Part shown: piece after piece, positions 10,372-20,058 of the stretch | How positions within the stretch are numbered: the stretch's first letter is position 1 | Layout: each line of letters opens with the position of its first letter | DNA from: Paenibacillus polymyxa M1 | GTDB taxonomy: Bacteria; Bacillota; Bacilli; Paenibacillales; Paenibacillaceae | Length of the DNA: 64,000 nucleotides | Reading direction: 5' to 3' | NCBI RefSeq assembly: GCF_000237325.1 | Contig: NC_017542.1 | Span: 4,002,501-4,066,500, forward strand | Program-made: the position numbers and the translations under genes | The notes under the pieces: generated by a model | Told to the model about the DNA's origin: nothing | Database searches by the model: none | The model's input: the letters and a program-made list of their open reading frames with translations, nothing else

Positions 10372-10715
10372 ACCTTCTCCACAACCTTAGCATCCGACCA
10401 GAGTCGTTCAATGTTGTAATATTCGCGTTCGTCGCGATGGAAGACATGCACTACAACATCTCCCAAATCCATTAGAACCCAGCGAGCAGAATCCATTCCT
10501 TCGATTCCTTTGATGGCTACACCTTCATCATGAGCGCGTTTGCGAATTTCTGTTACAATCGCCTGTACTTGTGTATCCGAATTACCGTGGCAGATTACAA
10601 AATAATCCGCGACTAGCGATACTCCACGCAAATCCAATGCTACAATATTCATTGCCTTTTTATCATTAGCGGCCTCAACCGCCGTTTGCATTAATTTCTC
10701 ATTCGTTAGGGTCAT
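10368..10715 (-). CDS. rsfS: Ribosomal silencing factor RsfS
   Basis: A 115-aa RsfS (Iojap/YqeL) protein that binds uL14 on the 50S subunit and blocks subunit joining in starvation. Family signatures visible are ALDLRGVSLVADYFVICHG, IKGIEGMDSARWVLMDLGD and VVHVFHRDEREYYNIERLW. ATGA overlaps join it to yqeK upstream and cvfB downstream, so the set is one translationally coupled operon. Confidence 0.96.
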   Translation of the reverse strand: MTLTNEKLMQTAVEAANDKKAMNIVALDLRGVSLVADYFVICHGNSDTQVQAIVTEIRKRAHDEGVAIKGIEGMDSARWVLMDLGDVVVHVFHRDEREYYNIERLWSDAKVVEKV

Positions 10716-11308
10716 TCATGAACCTCCGTTTTTTTCTGTTTTAGCTGTTGAATCAAGTCATTGCGCGACAAGACCGTCAGCGGAAAAATAACCTTTTGCT
10801 TTTCCAGCAACAATGAAATTGTAGAGTCAAATCCAGCAATAAGGCCCTGCTCCAAACTTTTCTTTGCCTGTTTGCGGATATGTTCAACCCCGGGGAAATC
10901 CCGCCCTGGTTCGATGTAATCAGCCAAACACACGACTTTGTCCAGCAGGCTCATACCTACACGTCCTGATGTATGCCAGCGGATCGCATTCCTTATTTCC
11001 GGATCATCCACTCCATAATCTCTTGCTGCAACGCAGTACCCTACCTCTGAATGCCAGAGCTGCTTGTCATGCTCCAATAGCTCCTGATCACATTCAGGAT
11101 AGTTACGAATCACTTCTTCCATCTGTTGAACAGGCCAATATTTCGCCACATCATGCAAAATAGCCGCCAGTTCCGCCTTATCCGGGTCTGCTCCATAACG
11201 TTTTGCAAGCTCCACAGAGGTATGCATAACACCCAGCGTGTGTTTCCAGCGTTTTTCAGGCATCTGACCAGATACGGCTTCCATTAGCTGCTCACGGCTG
11301 TACTTCAT
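10712..11308 (-). CDS. yqeK: HD-domain Ap4A hydrolase YqeK
   Basis: A 198-aa HD-superfamily phosphohydrolase. The metal-binding residues appear as RWKHTLGVM, LHDVAKYWP (the HD pair), LWHSEVG, AIRWHTSG and LADYIEPGRDFPGV. Work on the YqeK family supports symmetrical Ap4A hydrolysis to two ADP. The start is the ATG at 11308, preceded by GGGGCGG and lying inside the last 17 nt of nadD; a longer frame through nadD is a shadow. It follows nadD as in other Firmicutes. Confidence 0.93.
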   Translation of the reverse strand: MKYSREQLMEAVSGQMPEKRWKHTLGVMHTSVELAKRYGADPDKAELAAILHDVAKYWPVQQMEEVIRNYPECDQELLEHDKQLWHSEVGYCVAARDYGVDDPEIRNAIRWHTSGRVGMSLLDKVVCLADYIEPGRDFPGVEHIRKQAKKSLEQGLIAGFDSTISLLLEKQKVIFPLTVLSRNDLIQQLKQKKTEVHE

Positions 11309-11882
11309 ACAAACCGCCCCTTGTAATATAGTCATGTACACGATCAGGCACAAGATAACGAATGGTACGGCCTTCTGCAGCACGCTCCCGTATATCCGTC
11401 GAAGAAATGTCCACCACTGGCATATCTGCCAGCAGTACCTTGTCCTGCAAATAATGTGGCAACTCATCCAACGCAAGCTGGAAGCCTGGTCGCCGCACCC
11501 CAATAAAACAAATCCGCTGCGCCAATTCCTCAATTCCCTGCCAATGAGGCAAGTAGTTCACCATATCCGCACCAATAATAAAATAAAAATCTACAGCAGG
11601 ATGCAGCTCCTGAAGCTTCTTGATCGTGTCAATGGTATAGGATACCCCCCCGCGAAGCACTTCAATATCCAGCACTTCAAAAGCAGGATGACCCGCCACC
11701 GCTTCACTTGTCATCTCCAGACGCTCCTTGCCGCTTGCCCCCGCTTGATGCTTGTGCGGAGGAATATGAGAAGGCATAAACCATACTTGATCCAGCTCAT
11801 AGGCATCTCTTGCCGCTTCTCCAGCTAGCAGATGTCCAATATGAATCGGGTCAAATGTACCACCCATAATACCGATTTTCAT
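11292..11882 (-). CDS. nadD: Nicotinate-nucleotide adenylyltransferase
   Basis: A 196-aa NadD making deamido-NAD from nicotinate mononucleotide and ATP. The nucleotidyltransferase signature GGTFDPIHIGHL is at residues 7-18 (the HIGH equivalent being HIGH), and the C-terminal ISSTDIRER is the second phosphate-binding motif. It overlaps yqeK by 17 nt and lies 17 nt downstream of yhbY. Confidence 0.97.
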   Translation of the reverse strand: MKIGIMGGTFDPIHIGHLLAGEAARDAYELDQVWFMPSHIPPHKHQAGASGKERLEMTSEAVAGHPAFEVLDIEVLRGGVSYTIDTIKKLQELHPAVDFYFIIGADMVNYLPHWQGIEELAQRICFIGVRRPGFQLALDELPHYLQDKVLLADMPVVDISSTDIRERAAEGRTIRYLVPDRVHDYITRGGLYEVQP

Positions 11883-11899
11883 AATTTTCTCCCCGCGTA

Positions 11900-12196
11900 T
11901 TATCCTCTAGGCAACTCGATTTGCTTATGATCACGAGATTCCTTGTACAAAATAATGGTGCTTCCAATAAGCTGTACAAGCTCGGAACCCGTCTCTGCTG
12001 CCAGTTCTTCCGCAATTTCATGTTTGTCGTCCAAACAGTTGTTCAAAATTTGTACTTTCATCAGCTCACGCTTTTCAATCGCATCATTGATATGACGCAT
12101 AAGATGCTCATTCGTACCGTTTTTACCTACTTGAAAAACCGGGTCCAAATGATGCGCCATCGAGCGCAGATATCTTTTTTGTTTACCTGTCAACAT
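11900..12196 (-). CDS. yhbY: CRM-domain RNA-binding protein YhbY/YqeI
   Basis: A 98-aa single CRM (KH-like) domain protein associated with pre-50S ribosomes. Visible signatures are LTGKQKRYLRSMAH, FQVGKNGTNEHL (with the GxxG-type loop) and KRELMKVQILNN. It sits between aroE and nadD, the standard Bacillales order. Confidence 0.95.
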   Translation of the reverse strand: MLTGKQKRYLRSMAHHLDPVFQVGKNGTNEHLMRHINDAIEKRELMKVQILNNCLDDKHEIAEELAAETGSELVQLIGSTIILYKESRDHKQIELPRG

Positions 12197-12264
12197 GTAT
12201 ATTTAACCCCTTCGTCGCCACATATGCAATGCGGCATTTCCATAATTTTAATGTATAATCCGAC

Positions 12265-13134
12265 TTACGACAGGCTTCTCAGCACGGCCGCTCTCATTTG
12301 GTCTACTGCAGGGGCCACCCCCGTAAAATACTCAAAAGCCACTGCCCCTTGGTACACAAACATGCCCAAACCTCCATGTACAGTGCAGCCGCGCTGTTCA
12401 CGGCTTTCGCGTAAAAGTCTCGTTTCCAGCGGGTTATAGATCAAATCACTCACAATGATTCCTTCCGGAATCAGACTCGTTTCCACTGGAAGCTCATCAG
12501 ATAAAGGAGACATTCCCACCGAGGTTGTATTAATCAACACATCCACTGTCGTGAGCACATTCCTAGCTTCCTCGTTGGAATAGCCCATTACTGGAATTGC
12601 TTCTGTCGTCCACTCCAATGCCAGTTGTTCAGCTTTGTCACGTGTTCGGTTCAGAATAATGACCGATTCAGGTTGCTCCTCCAACAGGGCATGAATCACG
12701 CCCCGAGCAGCCCCACCGGCTCCTAAAACAGCAATTCTTGCACCCTTTAACTCGACAGAAGTCTCTTCTTTGAGGGAACGCACGTAGCCAATTCCGTCCG
12801 TATTATAGCCCTTGAGCCGCCCATTGTCATTCACTATCGTATTGACAGCGCCAATGAGCCTGGCCCCTTCATCAATCTCATCCAGATATTTCATAATCTC
12901 AACCTTATGGGGAATCGTCACATTGACTCCGCGGAAATGCAAAGCACGAATCCCCTTCACGGCATCCTCCAGCTGATCCGGTGTGACATGAAGAGGTACA
13001 AAATCTCCATCAACCCCCGCTGCCTGTAAAGCTATTTTATGCATAAGGGGCGATTTGGAGTGCTTGATCGGATCACCCAATACGCCCAATAGTACAAGAT
13101 CTCGTTCGATCGCTCCAGACTCCCCGCTGCTCAT
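12265..13134 (-). CDS. aroE: Shikimate dehydrogenase
   Basis: A 289-aa NADPH-dependent enzyme reducing 3-dehydroshikimate to shikimate. The shikimate-binding motif HSKSPLMH is near residue 25, the catalytic Lys is in GVNVTIPHK, the Rossmann loop is LGAGGAARGV, and NTTSVGMSP is the conserved domain hinge. The RBS is GGGGGAG, 7 nt from the ATG. Its place between yqeH and yhbY is conserved in Bacillales, although its pathway is unrelated to ribosome assembly. Confidence 0.96.
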   Translation of the reverse strand: MSSGESGAIERDLVLLGVLGDPIKHSKSPLMHKIALQAAGVDGDFVPLHVTPDQLEDAVKGIRALHFRGVNVTIPHKVEIMKYLDEIDEGARLIGAVNTIVNDNGRLKGYNTDGIGYVRSLKEETSVELKGARIAVLGAGGAARGVIHALLEEQPESVIILNRTRDKAEQLALEWTTEAIPVMGYSNEEARNVLTTVDVLINTTSVGMSPLSDELPVETSLIPEGIIVSDLIYNPLETRLLRESREQRGCTVHGGLGMFVYQGAVAFEYFTGVAPAVDQMRAAVLRSLS

Positions 13135-13239
13135 CGTTGTTCTCCCCCATATTACAAAATATTAGGCCGCTCAAATACATGAATGGCGGCAGGAACCAGG
13201 TTGTGTTCCTTGCCGCCCTATCACTTGGTTACAGCATTG

Positions 13240-14367
13240 TTAAATCAACGCAGGCCGCAAAAGCACACGGACTCCCCGAGGAGCATGAACCGCTACCAGA
13301 GCTCCGTTCTCGCTATTTACCCTAATCCATCCCAAACCGGATATATAGATGTCCGATGGAGATTTGCGTGGAACACGGAACTCATGTCTGGTCCATTCCG
13401 GCATCTCTGCCAATTGATCGCGTGTTGGCGGAGACAATAACTCCCCGGCATGATCAGCGAACAACTGATCAGCTCGCTCCAGCTTCGTACGATGTATTTT
13501 AAGACCACCGTTAATGTAGCAGGTAAATGATTGGTGCTGACCATCTACAAAATCAAATCGGGCCATACCGCCGAAAAACAATGTTTGTCCGGCATCAAGC
13601 TGATATGCAGCAGGCTTCAGCGGCTTGTCCGGCATAATTGCGCTCAAGTCCTGGCGGGAGACGATTTCACTGAACCGCCAAGGGTACACAATACCCGGAG
13701 TATCAATAATGTGCTTGCCGTCGTCGAGCGGAATATTCACCATATCGAGTGTAGTTCCTGGGTAACGGGATGTTGTGAGTTCCTGCTCCATATCGCTGTA
13801 ATCACGAATCAAGCGGTTAATGAGCGTGGATTTACCCACATTTGTGGCTCCGACCACATATACATCGCGGTTACCACGCAGTTCAGATACCACATCCAGC
13901 AGACGGTCAAAGCCCTGATTTTTTTTAGCTGAGCACAGTACGATTTCTTCCGTACGTAGCCCTTGCTCCTTCGCTTGCTTTTGTACCCAGTTACGTACCT
14001 TGTTCCAGTTTGTCACCTTAGGCAACAAATCGGTCTTATTAACTGCCAGTACAACCGGATTCGAGCCTACAAAACGCTGTAGACCGGAAATCAAGCTACC
14101 TTCAAAGTCAAAAATATCTACAATGTGGATGACGAGCGCATCCTTGTCCCCAATCTGACTAAGCAGCTTCAAAAATTCATCTTGATCTACCGTCACCGAA
14201 GACGTTTCATTATAGTTTTTGATCCGGAAGCAACGCTGACAGATGACTGGTTCGCGAGTTAATAATTTTTCCGGAATATATCCCGGAAGGTCCGGGCCAG
14301 TGGTCTGCATGACGATACCGCAACCACTACATTTGACGGCAGTTCCGCCGTCAGGTCTTTCAGTCAT
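13240..14367 (-). CDS. yqeH: Circularly permuted ribosome-assembly GTPase YqeH
   Basis: A 375-aa GTPase needed for 30S assembly. An N-terminal zinc finger (CSGCG ... CQRC) precedes a circularly permuted G domain in the order G4 (AVNKTDLLP), G5 (CSAKKNQ), G1 (GATNVGKSTLIN) and G3 (DTPGI), followed by the C-terminal TRAP-like domain. The start is the ATG at 14367, 9 nt after GAGGAGG; an in-frame TTG six codons earlier lies in the Shine-Dalgarno itself. It overlaps the end of yqeG by 8 nt. Confidence 0.96.
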   Translation of the reverse strand: MTERPDGGTAVKCSGCGIVMQTTGPDLPGYIPEKLLTREPVICQRCFRIKNYNETSSVTVDQDEFLKLLSQIGDKDALVIHIVDIFDFEGSLISGLQRFVGSNPVVLAVNKTDLLPKVTNWNKVRNWVQKQAKEQGLRTEEIVLCSAKKNQGFDRLLDVVSELRGNRDVYVVGATNVGKSTLINRLIRDYSDMEQELTTSRYPGTTLDMVNIPLDDGKHIIDTPGIVYPWRFSEIVSRQDLSAIMPDKPLKPAAYQLDAGQTLFFGGMARFDFVDGQHQSFTCYINGGLKIHRTKLERADQLFADHAGELLSPPTRDQLAEMPEWTRHEFRVPRKSPSDIYISGLGWIRVNSENGALVAVHAPRGVRVLLRPALI

Positions 14368-14890
14368 TCTTCTTTTCCTCCTCAAGCCATAAGCCTTTCT
14401 TACGTAACCTTGTGAGCGCGATTCGCTCCAACCGTCGATTAAATCGGGTCATGACTCCTTCATCATGAATGGATATCGGTAGTACCAGAACGGTATGCAA
14501 TCCCATTCGGTTGCCTCCCAACACGTCCGTCAACATTTGATCCCCGACCATAATAGTCTCTTCCGGAGTAAGCCCCATCATACGAATGGCTCTACGAAAG
14601 GACGAGTTGGATGGCTTCCGGGCGGCATGTATAAATTCAATGTCCAAAGGCGTAGCAAACACGGATACACGGTCCATATTGTTATTAGACACGATGACAA
14701 GCTTAAAACCCGCCTGTTTGACCTTTTCAAACCAGGCCACCAGCTCGGGAGTTGCGTTCGGCGCTTTTGCACCAACCAGCGTGTTATCTAGATCCGTAAT
14801 AATGCCGCGATATCCTTGAGCATACAAGCCTTCAAGATCAATATCAAAGACGGTATTCACCCGTAATTTGGGCATCAGCATTTCAAACAA
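14360..14890 (-). CDS. yqeG: HAD-IIIA phosphatase YqeG
   Basis: A 176-aa HAD-superfamily hydrolase. Motif I is TDLDNTLVG (nucleophile Asp about residue 36), motif II is VIVSNN, and motif III/IV is EETIMVGDQMLTDVLGGNRMG. It is related to mitochondrial phosphatidylglycerophosphatase Gep4, but the Firmicute substrate is not settled. It is the first gene of the operon running through yqeH, aroE, yhbY, nadD, yqeK, rsfS, cvfB and the methyltransferase. Confidence 0.92.
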   Translation of the reverse strand: MFEMLMPKLRVNTVFDIDLEGLYAQGYRGIITDLDNTLVGAKAPNATPELVAWFEKVKQAGFKLVIVSNNNMDRVSVFATPLDIEFIHAARKPSNSSFRRAIRMMGLTPEETIMVGDQMLTDVLGGNRMGLHTVLVLPISIHDEGVMTRFNRRLERIALTRLRKKGLWLEEEKKND

Positions 14891-14937
14891 CGTCGGTCAC
14901 CTCAGTTTCATACGACAAACTATACCATATTACTATG

Positions 14938-14984
14938 GTTTAGTAAAAAGCTATCCGCAACAAACGGACAGCTTTTTACTAAAC
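14938..14984 (-). terminator. Terminator of the moxR operon
   Basis: A 15-bp inverted repeat (GTTTAGTAAAAAGCT and its complement) with an inner TCCG/CGGA stem lies just downstream of the transglutaminase gene. The T run is inside the stem, so efficiency is uncertain. Confidence 0.6.
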
Positions 14985-15032
14985 ATATAGATTAAGATTA
15001 AAAATTGCGGCATCAAACCCAGTAAAAACAGA

Positions 15033-17279
15033 CTAGCCTTCATCCTTCTGATCAGGCTTTGCTCTTCGTCCAGCCCATCGTTTCATCCAGGGTCCCTTCT
15101 GCAATAGGGAGGCTTGCTGGCGAACACTACGCCAATCCTCCGCGGTTACCGACGAAGGACTATAACGCGCTTGTTCAAAGCGTCCTAGCAACTGATGTAA
15201 AATCGCAGCGCGTTCCGGTGCTTCTTGTGACCATCTATCGACTGATTCCCTCAGTGTCTCATGGCTGGCACGGACAAAGCCTTTCCTTCGCATGTACCGT
15301 AACCAGTGTTCAGTTTCGACGACCACCTTTTCATCCGGGGTCAGCGGCTTACCTGTCCGTAAACGCAGCAGGTAAAAGTGAATGTCTGCCCGATTACGCC
15401 AGATGATATAAGCTACCCACAGCAGAAGAATGGCAACAGCAGAGCCTATGATTACAGGATGAATCTTAAATCCTTCCCCTGGATCCATCTGCGGGGCCTG
15501 CTCAGGCTGCTCTGGTTCTGGTTGATCTTTGACCTCTGGGGCGTCTGGAGTGTTTGAATCCTCCTGCTCCGTAAGCAACGGCATATCAAAGCCGGGCGTA
15601 GCTTCTACCGGAACCCAGCCATATTCGCCTAAATATACTTCTGCCCAGGAGTGAGCATCCGCATTTGTCACGGAGTAAGAGGACATACTTTCGTCACCAT
15701 CGCCCGTTGTTGCATCATCGGAAAATGTCTGCTGGCCAGGTGCATACCCTTTGACCCAACGAGCTGGAACCCCAACGGAGCGAGCCATCATGACTAATGA
15801 AGTGGAATAATAATCGCAGTAGCCCTCCCGAATCTCAAACAGAAAGGCATCCACGAAATCCCTGCTTCTTTTCCGCGAAAGATCCGGATTATTCGTATAG
15901 GCATAATTTTGCTGTAAATACTGCTGTAGCAATCCGACTTTTTCATACGGCGTTTTGGCCGTTGACGTTACGTTCCGAGCCAAATCACGAACCCGCTGCG
16001 GCAATTCGTCTGGAATTTGCAAATAGGCTTCCTGTTTGCTTTTTCCATACAACTCATTAAAACTTTTTGTACGCAGTTCTTTCTCAGGGATTACAGGAAC
16101 ATGAGATACCAAGGTATACGTTTTAGGATAAGCAGTTCTTCGTGAGGATGGATTCCAAAGAAGTTCTGCCTGTTGCGGGTTCCAACGCAACCCGTTTGCC
16201 CGTGAATCTCTATCCACCGATTGGACACGATGCACCGAATAGGCACCAAACAGAACCGGGTAGCTCTGATCATTTTGCATTGTAACGGTCTGTACGACTT
16301 GTTCAGTAGAATGCCGCGTTTCTTGTGTGTTTTCAAGCTCAGCGGTCATCGGCACCTCATTTGGCGTTAGATCATCGTTCCCACCGTCACTCCAGCCTGT
16401 ACCGGAATAGATTCGTTTTGTTTCTCCCCGCCAATAGCTTCGCTGATTAGTTGTGATGGTCATAACGGGCGAATAATCAAAATTAAAACCTCCACCCAAC
16501 CGATTATCCTGGCGACTATAACCCGATGCAGTGTTCATGCGCTGATTAAGCGCCCCAGATCCATTGGTGGTTCCGGCGGTGGTTGAGCTGATACGCTGGG
16601 TCCACGCTGTATAGGGGTCCGTCAAAGCAGGCTGCACCTCGGGCATATTCACACCCGCCATAATAATAAGCGCAAAAATGACAGCAATATTGGCCGCAAT
16701 TTTATACGGATAACGCCGAATATGCTTCCATCCTTGAGGATAATGCTGACGAAAATACTGCAAATGCTGTGTCACTAGCCATCCCATACCAGCAAAGACG
16801 ATCCAGGCAACCTCCTCCCACAGCACAGTTGGTGTGAAGGAATCAAGCACCGCCAGAGCTGCGATATTAATGCCCACAAAAACTAGAATCCGCTGCTTCG
16901 TTGTAACGATGAGCGGCACCATTTCAATAACTAACCAAGCAATGAGTGAAAACCAAACATAAGGAGACATGTTAGATATAAATTGATCCAGACGATTGGC
17001 TACCCCACCGAAGGGGATAATGATGGAGTAAGACACTAATGTCCGATACAAAATAAAAAACAGCGTTACCGCCTTAACGACAAATTCAATCCATGGACGG
17101 AATGGTAGTAAAATCTTCACCAGCGCCAGCATTGTAATGGTCGTCAGTACAAGTGCTCTTGTCTCTTCCAGCCACAATTCGGAAGCAAAAGACACCCATT
17201 GCATGGCAATAATAATAATCCACAAGAAAGTAAAGGCGAGGGCCCAGGAGCTCTTTAACGATTGTAACCAGGTTTTCAT
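15033..17279 (-). CDS. Membrane transglutaminase-like protein (TgpA/DUF4129 family)
   Basis: A 748-aa membrane protein. About five or six N-terminal transmembrane segments (residues about 10-210) lead to a large extracytoplasmic region holding a transglutaminase-like catalytic domain. The likely triad is Cys in REGYCDYYSTS (about 485), His in NADAHSWAEVY and Asp in the following strand near EATPGFD. A further transmembrane helix (about 620-640) and a cytoplasmic DUF4129-like tail follow. In Pseudomonas the family is TgpA, essential and of unclear substrate. It overlaps the DUF58 gene by ATGA in a moxR-DUF58-TgpA operon, a very common association. Confidence 0.9.
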   Translation of the reverse strand: MKTWLQSLKSSWALAFTFLWIIIIAMQWVSFASELWLEETRALVLTTITMLALVKILLPFRPWIEFVVKAVTLFFILYRTLVSYSIIIPFGGVANRLDQFISNMSPYVWFSLIAWLVIEMVPLIVTTKQRILVFVGINIAALAVLDSFTPTVLWEEVAWIVFAGMGWLVTQHLQYFRQHYPQGWKHIRRYPYKIAANIAVIFALIIMAGVNMPEVQPALTDPYTAWTQRISSTTAGTTNGSGALNQRMNTASGYSRQDNRLGGGFNFDYSPVMTITTNQRSYWRGETKRIYSGTGWSDGGNDDLTPNEVPMTAELENTQETRHSTEQVVQTVTMQNDQSYPVLFGAYSVHRVQSVDRDSRANGLRWNPQQAELLWNPSSRRTAYPKTYTLVSHVPVIPEKELRTKSFNELYGKSKQEAYLQIPDELPQRVRDLARNVTSTAKTPYEKVGLLQQYLQQNYAYTNNPDLSRKRSRDFVDAFLFEIREGYCDYYSTSLVMMARSVGVPARWVKGYAPGQQTFSDDATTGDGDESMSSYSVTNADAHSWAEVYLGEYGWVPVEATPGFDMPLLTEQEDSNTPDAPEVKDQPEPEQPEQAPQMDPGEGFKIHPVIIGSAVAILLLWVAYIIWRNRADIHFYLLRLRTGKPLTPDEKVVVETEHWLRYMRRKGFVRASHETLRESVDRWSQEAPERAAILHQLLGRFEQARYSPSSVTAEDWRSVRQQASLLQKGPWMKRWAGRRAKPDQKDEG

Positions 17280-18517
17280 TGTGTCCCTCCCCCCATTACA
17301 GCCGGGAGCTCTTCGAGGCTCTCAACATCGTAGCCCTTAATTCCCCTTGCACGAAGCATGCTCATCCACTTTTCAGCTTCTCCCTGGGCAGAGCCTTCCC
17401 CGATATAGACGTGGCACGGGGTCATCCCCCGCGTATCAGCCCAACGAAGAAGTTCCAGTGCCTGATGATCCTTCAGCGGACTAATCAGTATAAAATAACA
17501 GCCTTGCGGAAATTGGCGCACACAGCTTTCTACAGCGGTCATCAAGCTGCCTTGCGAAGTGGTGTGGATGTCTACCAAGTGATGCATCATTCGTTGTCGT
17601 TCCATCGTCTGCTCACTTGGCTGAAAAACAGTCCCCTTCTCTCCAGCTGTACACAGTCCGACCCCCATCCGCTCCCGTCCACCATATTCCAGCAATGAAG
17701 CAGTAGAAGATACAGCTAGCTCAAACTGATCGGCGTTTACATAATGGTTTGTTTGTACGTCGAGCACAAGCATCGTTTTGGGAACGGTCTCATGCTCAAA
17801 TTCCTTGGATTTCCAACTGCCTGTACGAGCCGTCGCATTCCAATGGATGCGTGAAAACCGATCTCCATATACATAATCCCGCACGCCGTTGATTTGTGTC
17901 GTTTCACGACGCGTTCGAGTTTGAACGGTCTGCGGTCCAGACATCCTTGAACGGCGATCATTGATCTGCCAGTAGGGGATAAATACCGTTCGGGGGAGCA
18001 CCCGAAATTCACCACGTGCATTCAACCTGCCCTTGTGCTCCAACAGGCCAAAGATGTCCTCGCTCACACATTCGGTTTCCTCAAAATAGTAGCTTCCTCG
18101 TTCTAAAGCAGGGGTTTGAAATGTAAGCTGGCCGCCCCCTTTCATACTGGGGATGACACTGTCTTCAAACGACCAGGATTCCCCCGTATGCCGCTTGAGC
18201 ACCTCGCGAACAATGACATAGGGTAACGGAAGAAAGCCCGGAATGCTCAGACTGAGCTTTACGTGTACCTGATCTCCCGCATGCAGTAGTTCCCCGAACT
18301 CCGAGCCTTGCGAAAGCTGCCGATGGCCCTGAACGCGACGAACTCCACTCAGACCAACCATCCACAGATAAACGATTAACAGCGTAACCATTGACAACAG
18401 CATGACCGATGTTTTGCCACCCTGAAACAACAAATAAAGCAGGCACACCACCCATATAAGCAACATAAGCCAGATGCGACCTGATAGCCGGGGAAGCCTG
18501 CGCTTCCTTTTGACCAT
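17276..18517 (-). CDS. DUF58 (von Willebrand A-like) membrane-associated protein
   Basis: A 413-aa protein with two N-terminal transmembrane segments (about residues 12-52) and the DUF58 domain. The hallmark GVRDYVYGDRFSRIHWNA lies around residue 215, followed by a vWA-like region with MLVLDVQ. DUF58 proteins are partners of MoxR ATPases and are thought to act in the assembly of cofactors or surface complexes. The start at 18517 has AGGG 7 nt upstream; the ATG two codons earlier is an alternative. It couples to moxR upstream and tgpA downstream. Confidence 0.9.
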   Translation of the reverse strand: MVKRKRRLPRLSGRIWLMLLIWVVCLLYLLFQGGKTSVMLLSMVTLLIVYLWMVGLSGVRRVQGHRQLSQGSEFGELLHAGDQVHVKLSLSIPGFLPLPYVIVREVLKRHTGESWSFEDSVIPSMKGGGQLTFQTPALERGSYYFEETECVSEDIFGLLEHKGRLNARGEFRVLPRTVFIPYWQINDRRSRMSGPQTVQTRTRRETTQINGVRDYVYGDRFSRIHWNATARTGSWKSKEFEHETVPKTMLVLDVQTNHYVNADQFELAVSSTASLLEYGGRERMGVGLCTAGEKGTVFQPSEQTMERQRMMHHLVDIHTTSQGSLMTAVESCVRQFPQGCYFILISPLKDHQALELLRWADTRGMTPCHVYIGEGSAQGEAEKWMSMLRARGIKGYDVESLEELPAVMGGGTQ

Positions 18518-18526
18518 GTTCATTCC

Positions 18527-19486
18527 CTAAGAACGCTCCATTCGTACGGGTACATGAACCTGTCGGAGAACGGACTGCAGCACGGACTGGGCGTTGGAGC
18601 TATCGAGGCGTGCTTCGGGACGAAGCAGCAAACGGTGCGTCAGCACATAAGGTGCCAGTGCCTTCACATCATCAGGCAGCACATAGTCACGCTTATCCTG
18701 AAAAGCGTATGCCTTGGCAGCCATGACAAAAGCAAGTGCGGCGCGTGGACTAGCTCCGAGCAACACGGATGGATGTTCCCTCGTCGCACGCACAATATCG
18801 AGTAAATAGGACGTCACCGCTTCATCCATATAGATATCTCTGATTTCCTGCTGGATGTCAGCAATCTGTTCCATATGCGCTACAGCCTCCAGACGGTCTG
18901 CTGGCTGGCCCGTCTGATGATGAAGCAGCATGTTTCGCTCCGTCTCCAAATCAGGATAGCCCAAGCTGATTTTGAGCATAAAACGATCTAATTGTGCTTC
19001 CGGCAGCATATAAGTACCTTCAAAATCAATTGGATTTTGAGTGGCACACAGCATAAAAGGATGAGGCAACATATGAGTGTCCCCATCCACCGTCACACTT
19101 CGTTCTTCCATAACCTCCAGCAGAGCTGACTGGGTTTTCGTCGTCGCCCGGTTAATTTCGTCTGCCAGTAAAATGTTAGTCATAACTGGACCCGGACGGA
19201 AATAAAAACGCTCGTCCCGTGGATGAAATATAGATACCCCTGTAATATCGCTCGGTAGAATATCAGGATTACATTGAACGCGGCGATAATCACCACGCAT
19301 GGATTTAGCAAGAGCCTTGATCATTTGCGTTTTCCCCGTACCCGGAACGTCCTCGATCAGAATGTGTCCACCGGCCAGCATAGCCGTAAGCAGTAATTTT
19401 ATTTCAAAGGATTTCCCTAATATGCATGATTCCAGATTAGAACGTATTGCAGATACAATCTGCACAGATTCTTGACGCACGGGCAT
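18527..19486 (-). CDS. MoxR-family AAA ATPase
   Basis: A 319-aa AAA+ chaperone-like ATPase. Walker A is DVPGTGKTQM (about residues 43-52), Walker B is ILLADEINRA (about 106-115), sensor 1 is MLCATQNPID, and an arginine-finger region is in LLGASPRAAL. The RBS is AGGAGG, 11 nt from the ATG. It is first in the moxR-DUF58-transglutaminase operon; its client is unknown but is probably one of the two downstream membrane proteins. Confidence 0.93.
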   Translation of the reverse strand: MPVRQESVQIVSAIRSNLESCILGKSFEIKLLLTAMLAGGHILIEDVPGTGKTQMIKALAKSMRGDYRRVQCNPDILPSDITGVSIFHPRDERFYFRPGPVMTNILLADEINRATTKTQSALLEVMEERSVTVDGDTHMLPHPFMLCATQNPIDFEGTYMLPEAQLDRFMLKISLGYPDLETERNMLLHHQTGQPADRLEAVAHMEQIADIQQEIRDIYMDEAVTSYLLDIVRATREHPSVLLGASPRAALAFVMAAKAYAFQDKRDYVLPDDVKALAPYVLTHRLLLRPEARLDSSNAQSVLQSVLRQVHVPVRMERS

Positions 19487-19620
19487 AACTCTGTAAACCT
19501 CCTAGATAGCAACATGTTTCCTATTATTGTACATGAAGGTGGACATAGAGTACACTTAACTCCCTGCCCATATTATTCAAGCTCCATCTTCTCTTGCACG
19601 TACATGTTTTTCGGAACAGT

Positions 19621-19655
19621 CAAAAACCCTTCGGCTATCAAATCCGAAGGGTTGA
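19621..19655 (-). terminator. Terminator of spoVA genes
   Basis: On the minus strand, AACCCTTCGG pairs with CCGAAGGGTT and is followed by a T run, about 50 bp after spoVAE. Confidence 0.85.
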
Positions 19656-19701
19656 TTGTATACAGTTTATTTTACTTTTGTCCTATTGTAGCACCCTGCT
19701 T

Positions 19702-20058
19702 TTATATGCTTCCTTTTGGACGAACAAACAAACATGCCAGAAAAGAGAAAATAATCGCCGAGGAAATCCCTGCACTGGTCAGACTAAAGATCCCTGTAAT
19801 GACACCAAGCCATCCGTCCTTTTCCAATTCGGTTAATGCACCGTGTACGAGTGAGTTACCAAAGCTGGTAATTGGAATCGTCGCACCCGCTCCGGCAAAT
19901 TTGATAAGCGGATCATATATTCCGACAGCGTCCGCAATTGCACCTGCTACCACCAACGTACTCATTGTGTGTGCCGGAGTCATTTTGATAACATCCATCA
20001 TCAACTGACCCACGACACAAATGGCACCGCCTACTAAAAAAGCCCATAGAAATATCAT
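19702..20058 (-). CDS. spoVAE: Stage V sporulation protein AE
   Basis: A 118-aa hydrophobic protein with three to four transmembrane helices, similar to the SpoVAC/SpoVAEB family (VGGAICVVGQLMMD, GAGATIPITSFGNSLVHGA). It is part of the inner spore membrane channel for dipicolinic acid uptake during sporulation and release on germination. Its start overlaps the spoVAD stop. It is visibly related in sequence to SpoVAC at the other end of the operon. Confidence 0.93.
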   Translation of the reverse strand: MIFLWAFLVGGAICVVGQLMMDVIKMTPAHTMSTLVVAGAIADAVGIYDPLIKFAGAGATIPITSFGNSLVHGALTELEKDGWLGVITGIFSLTSAGISSAIIFSFLACLFVRPKGSI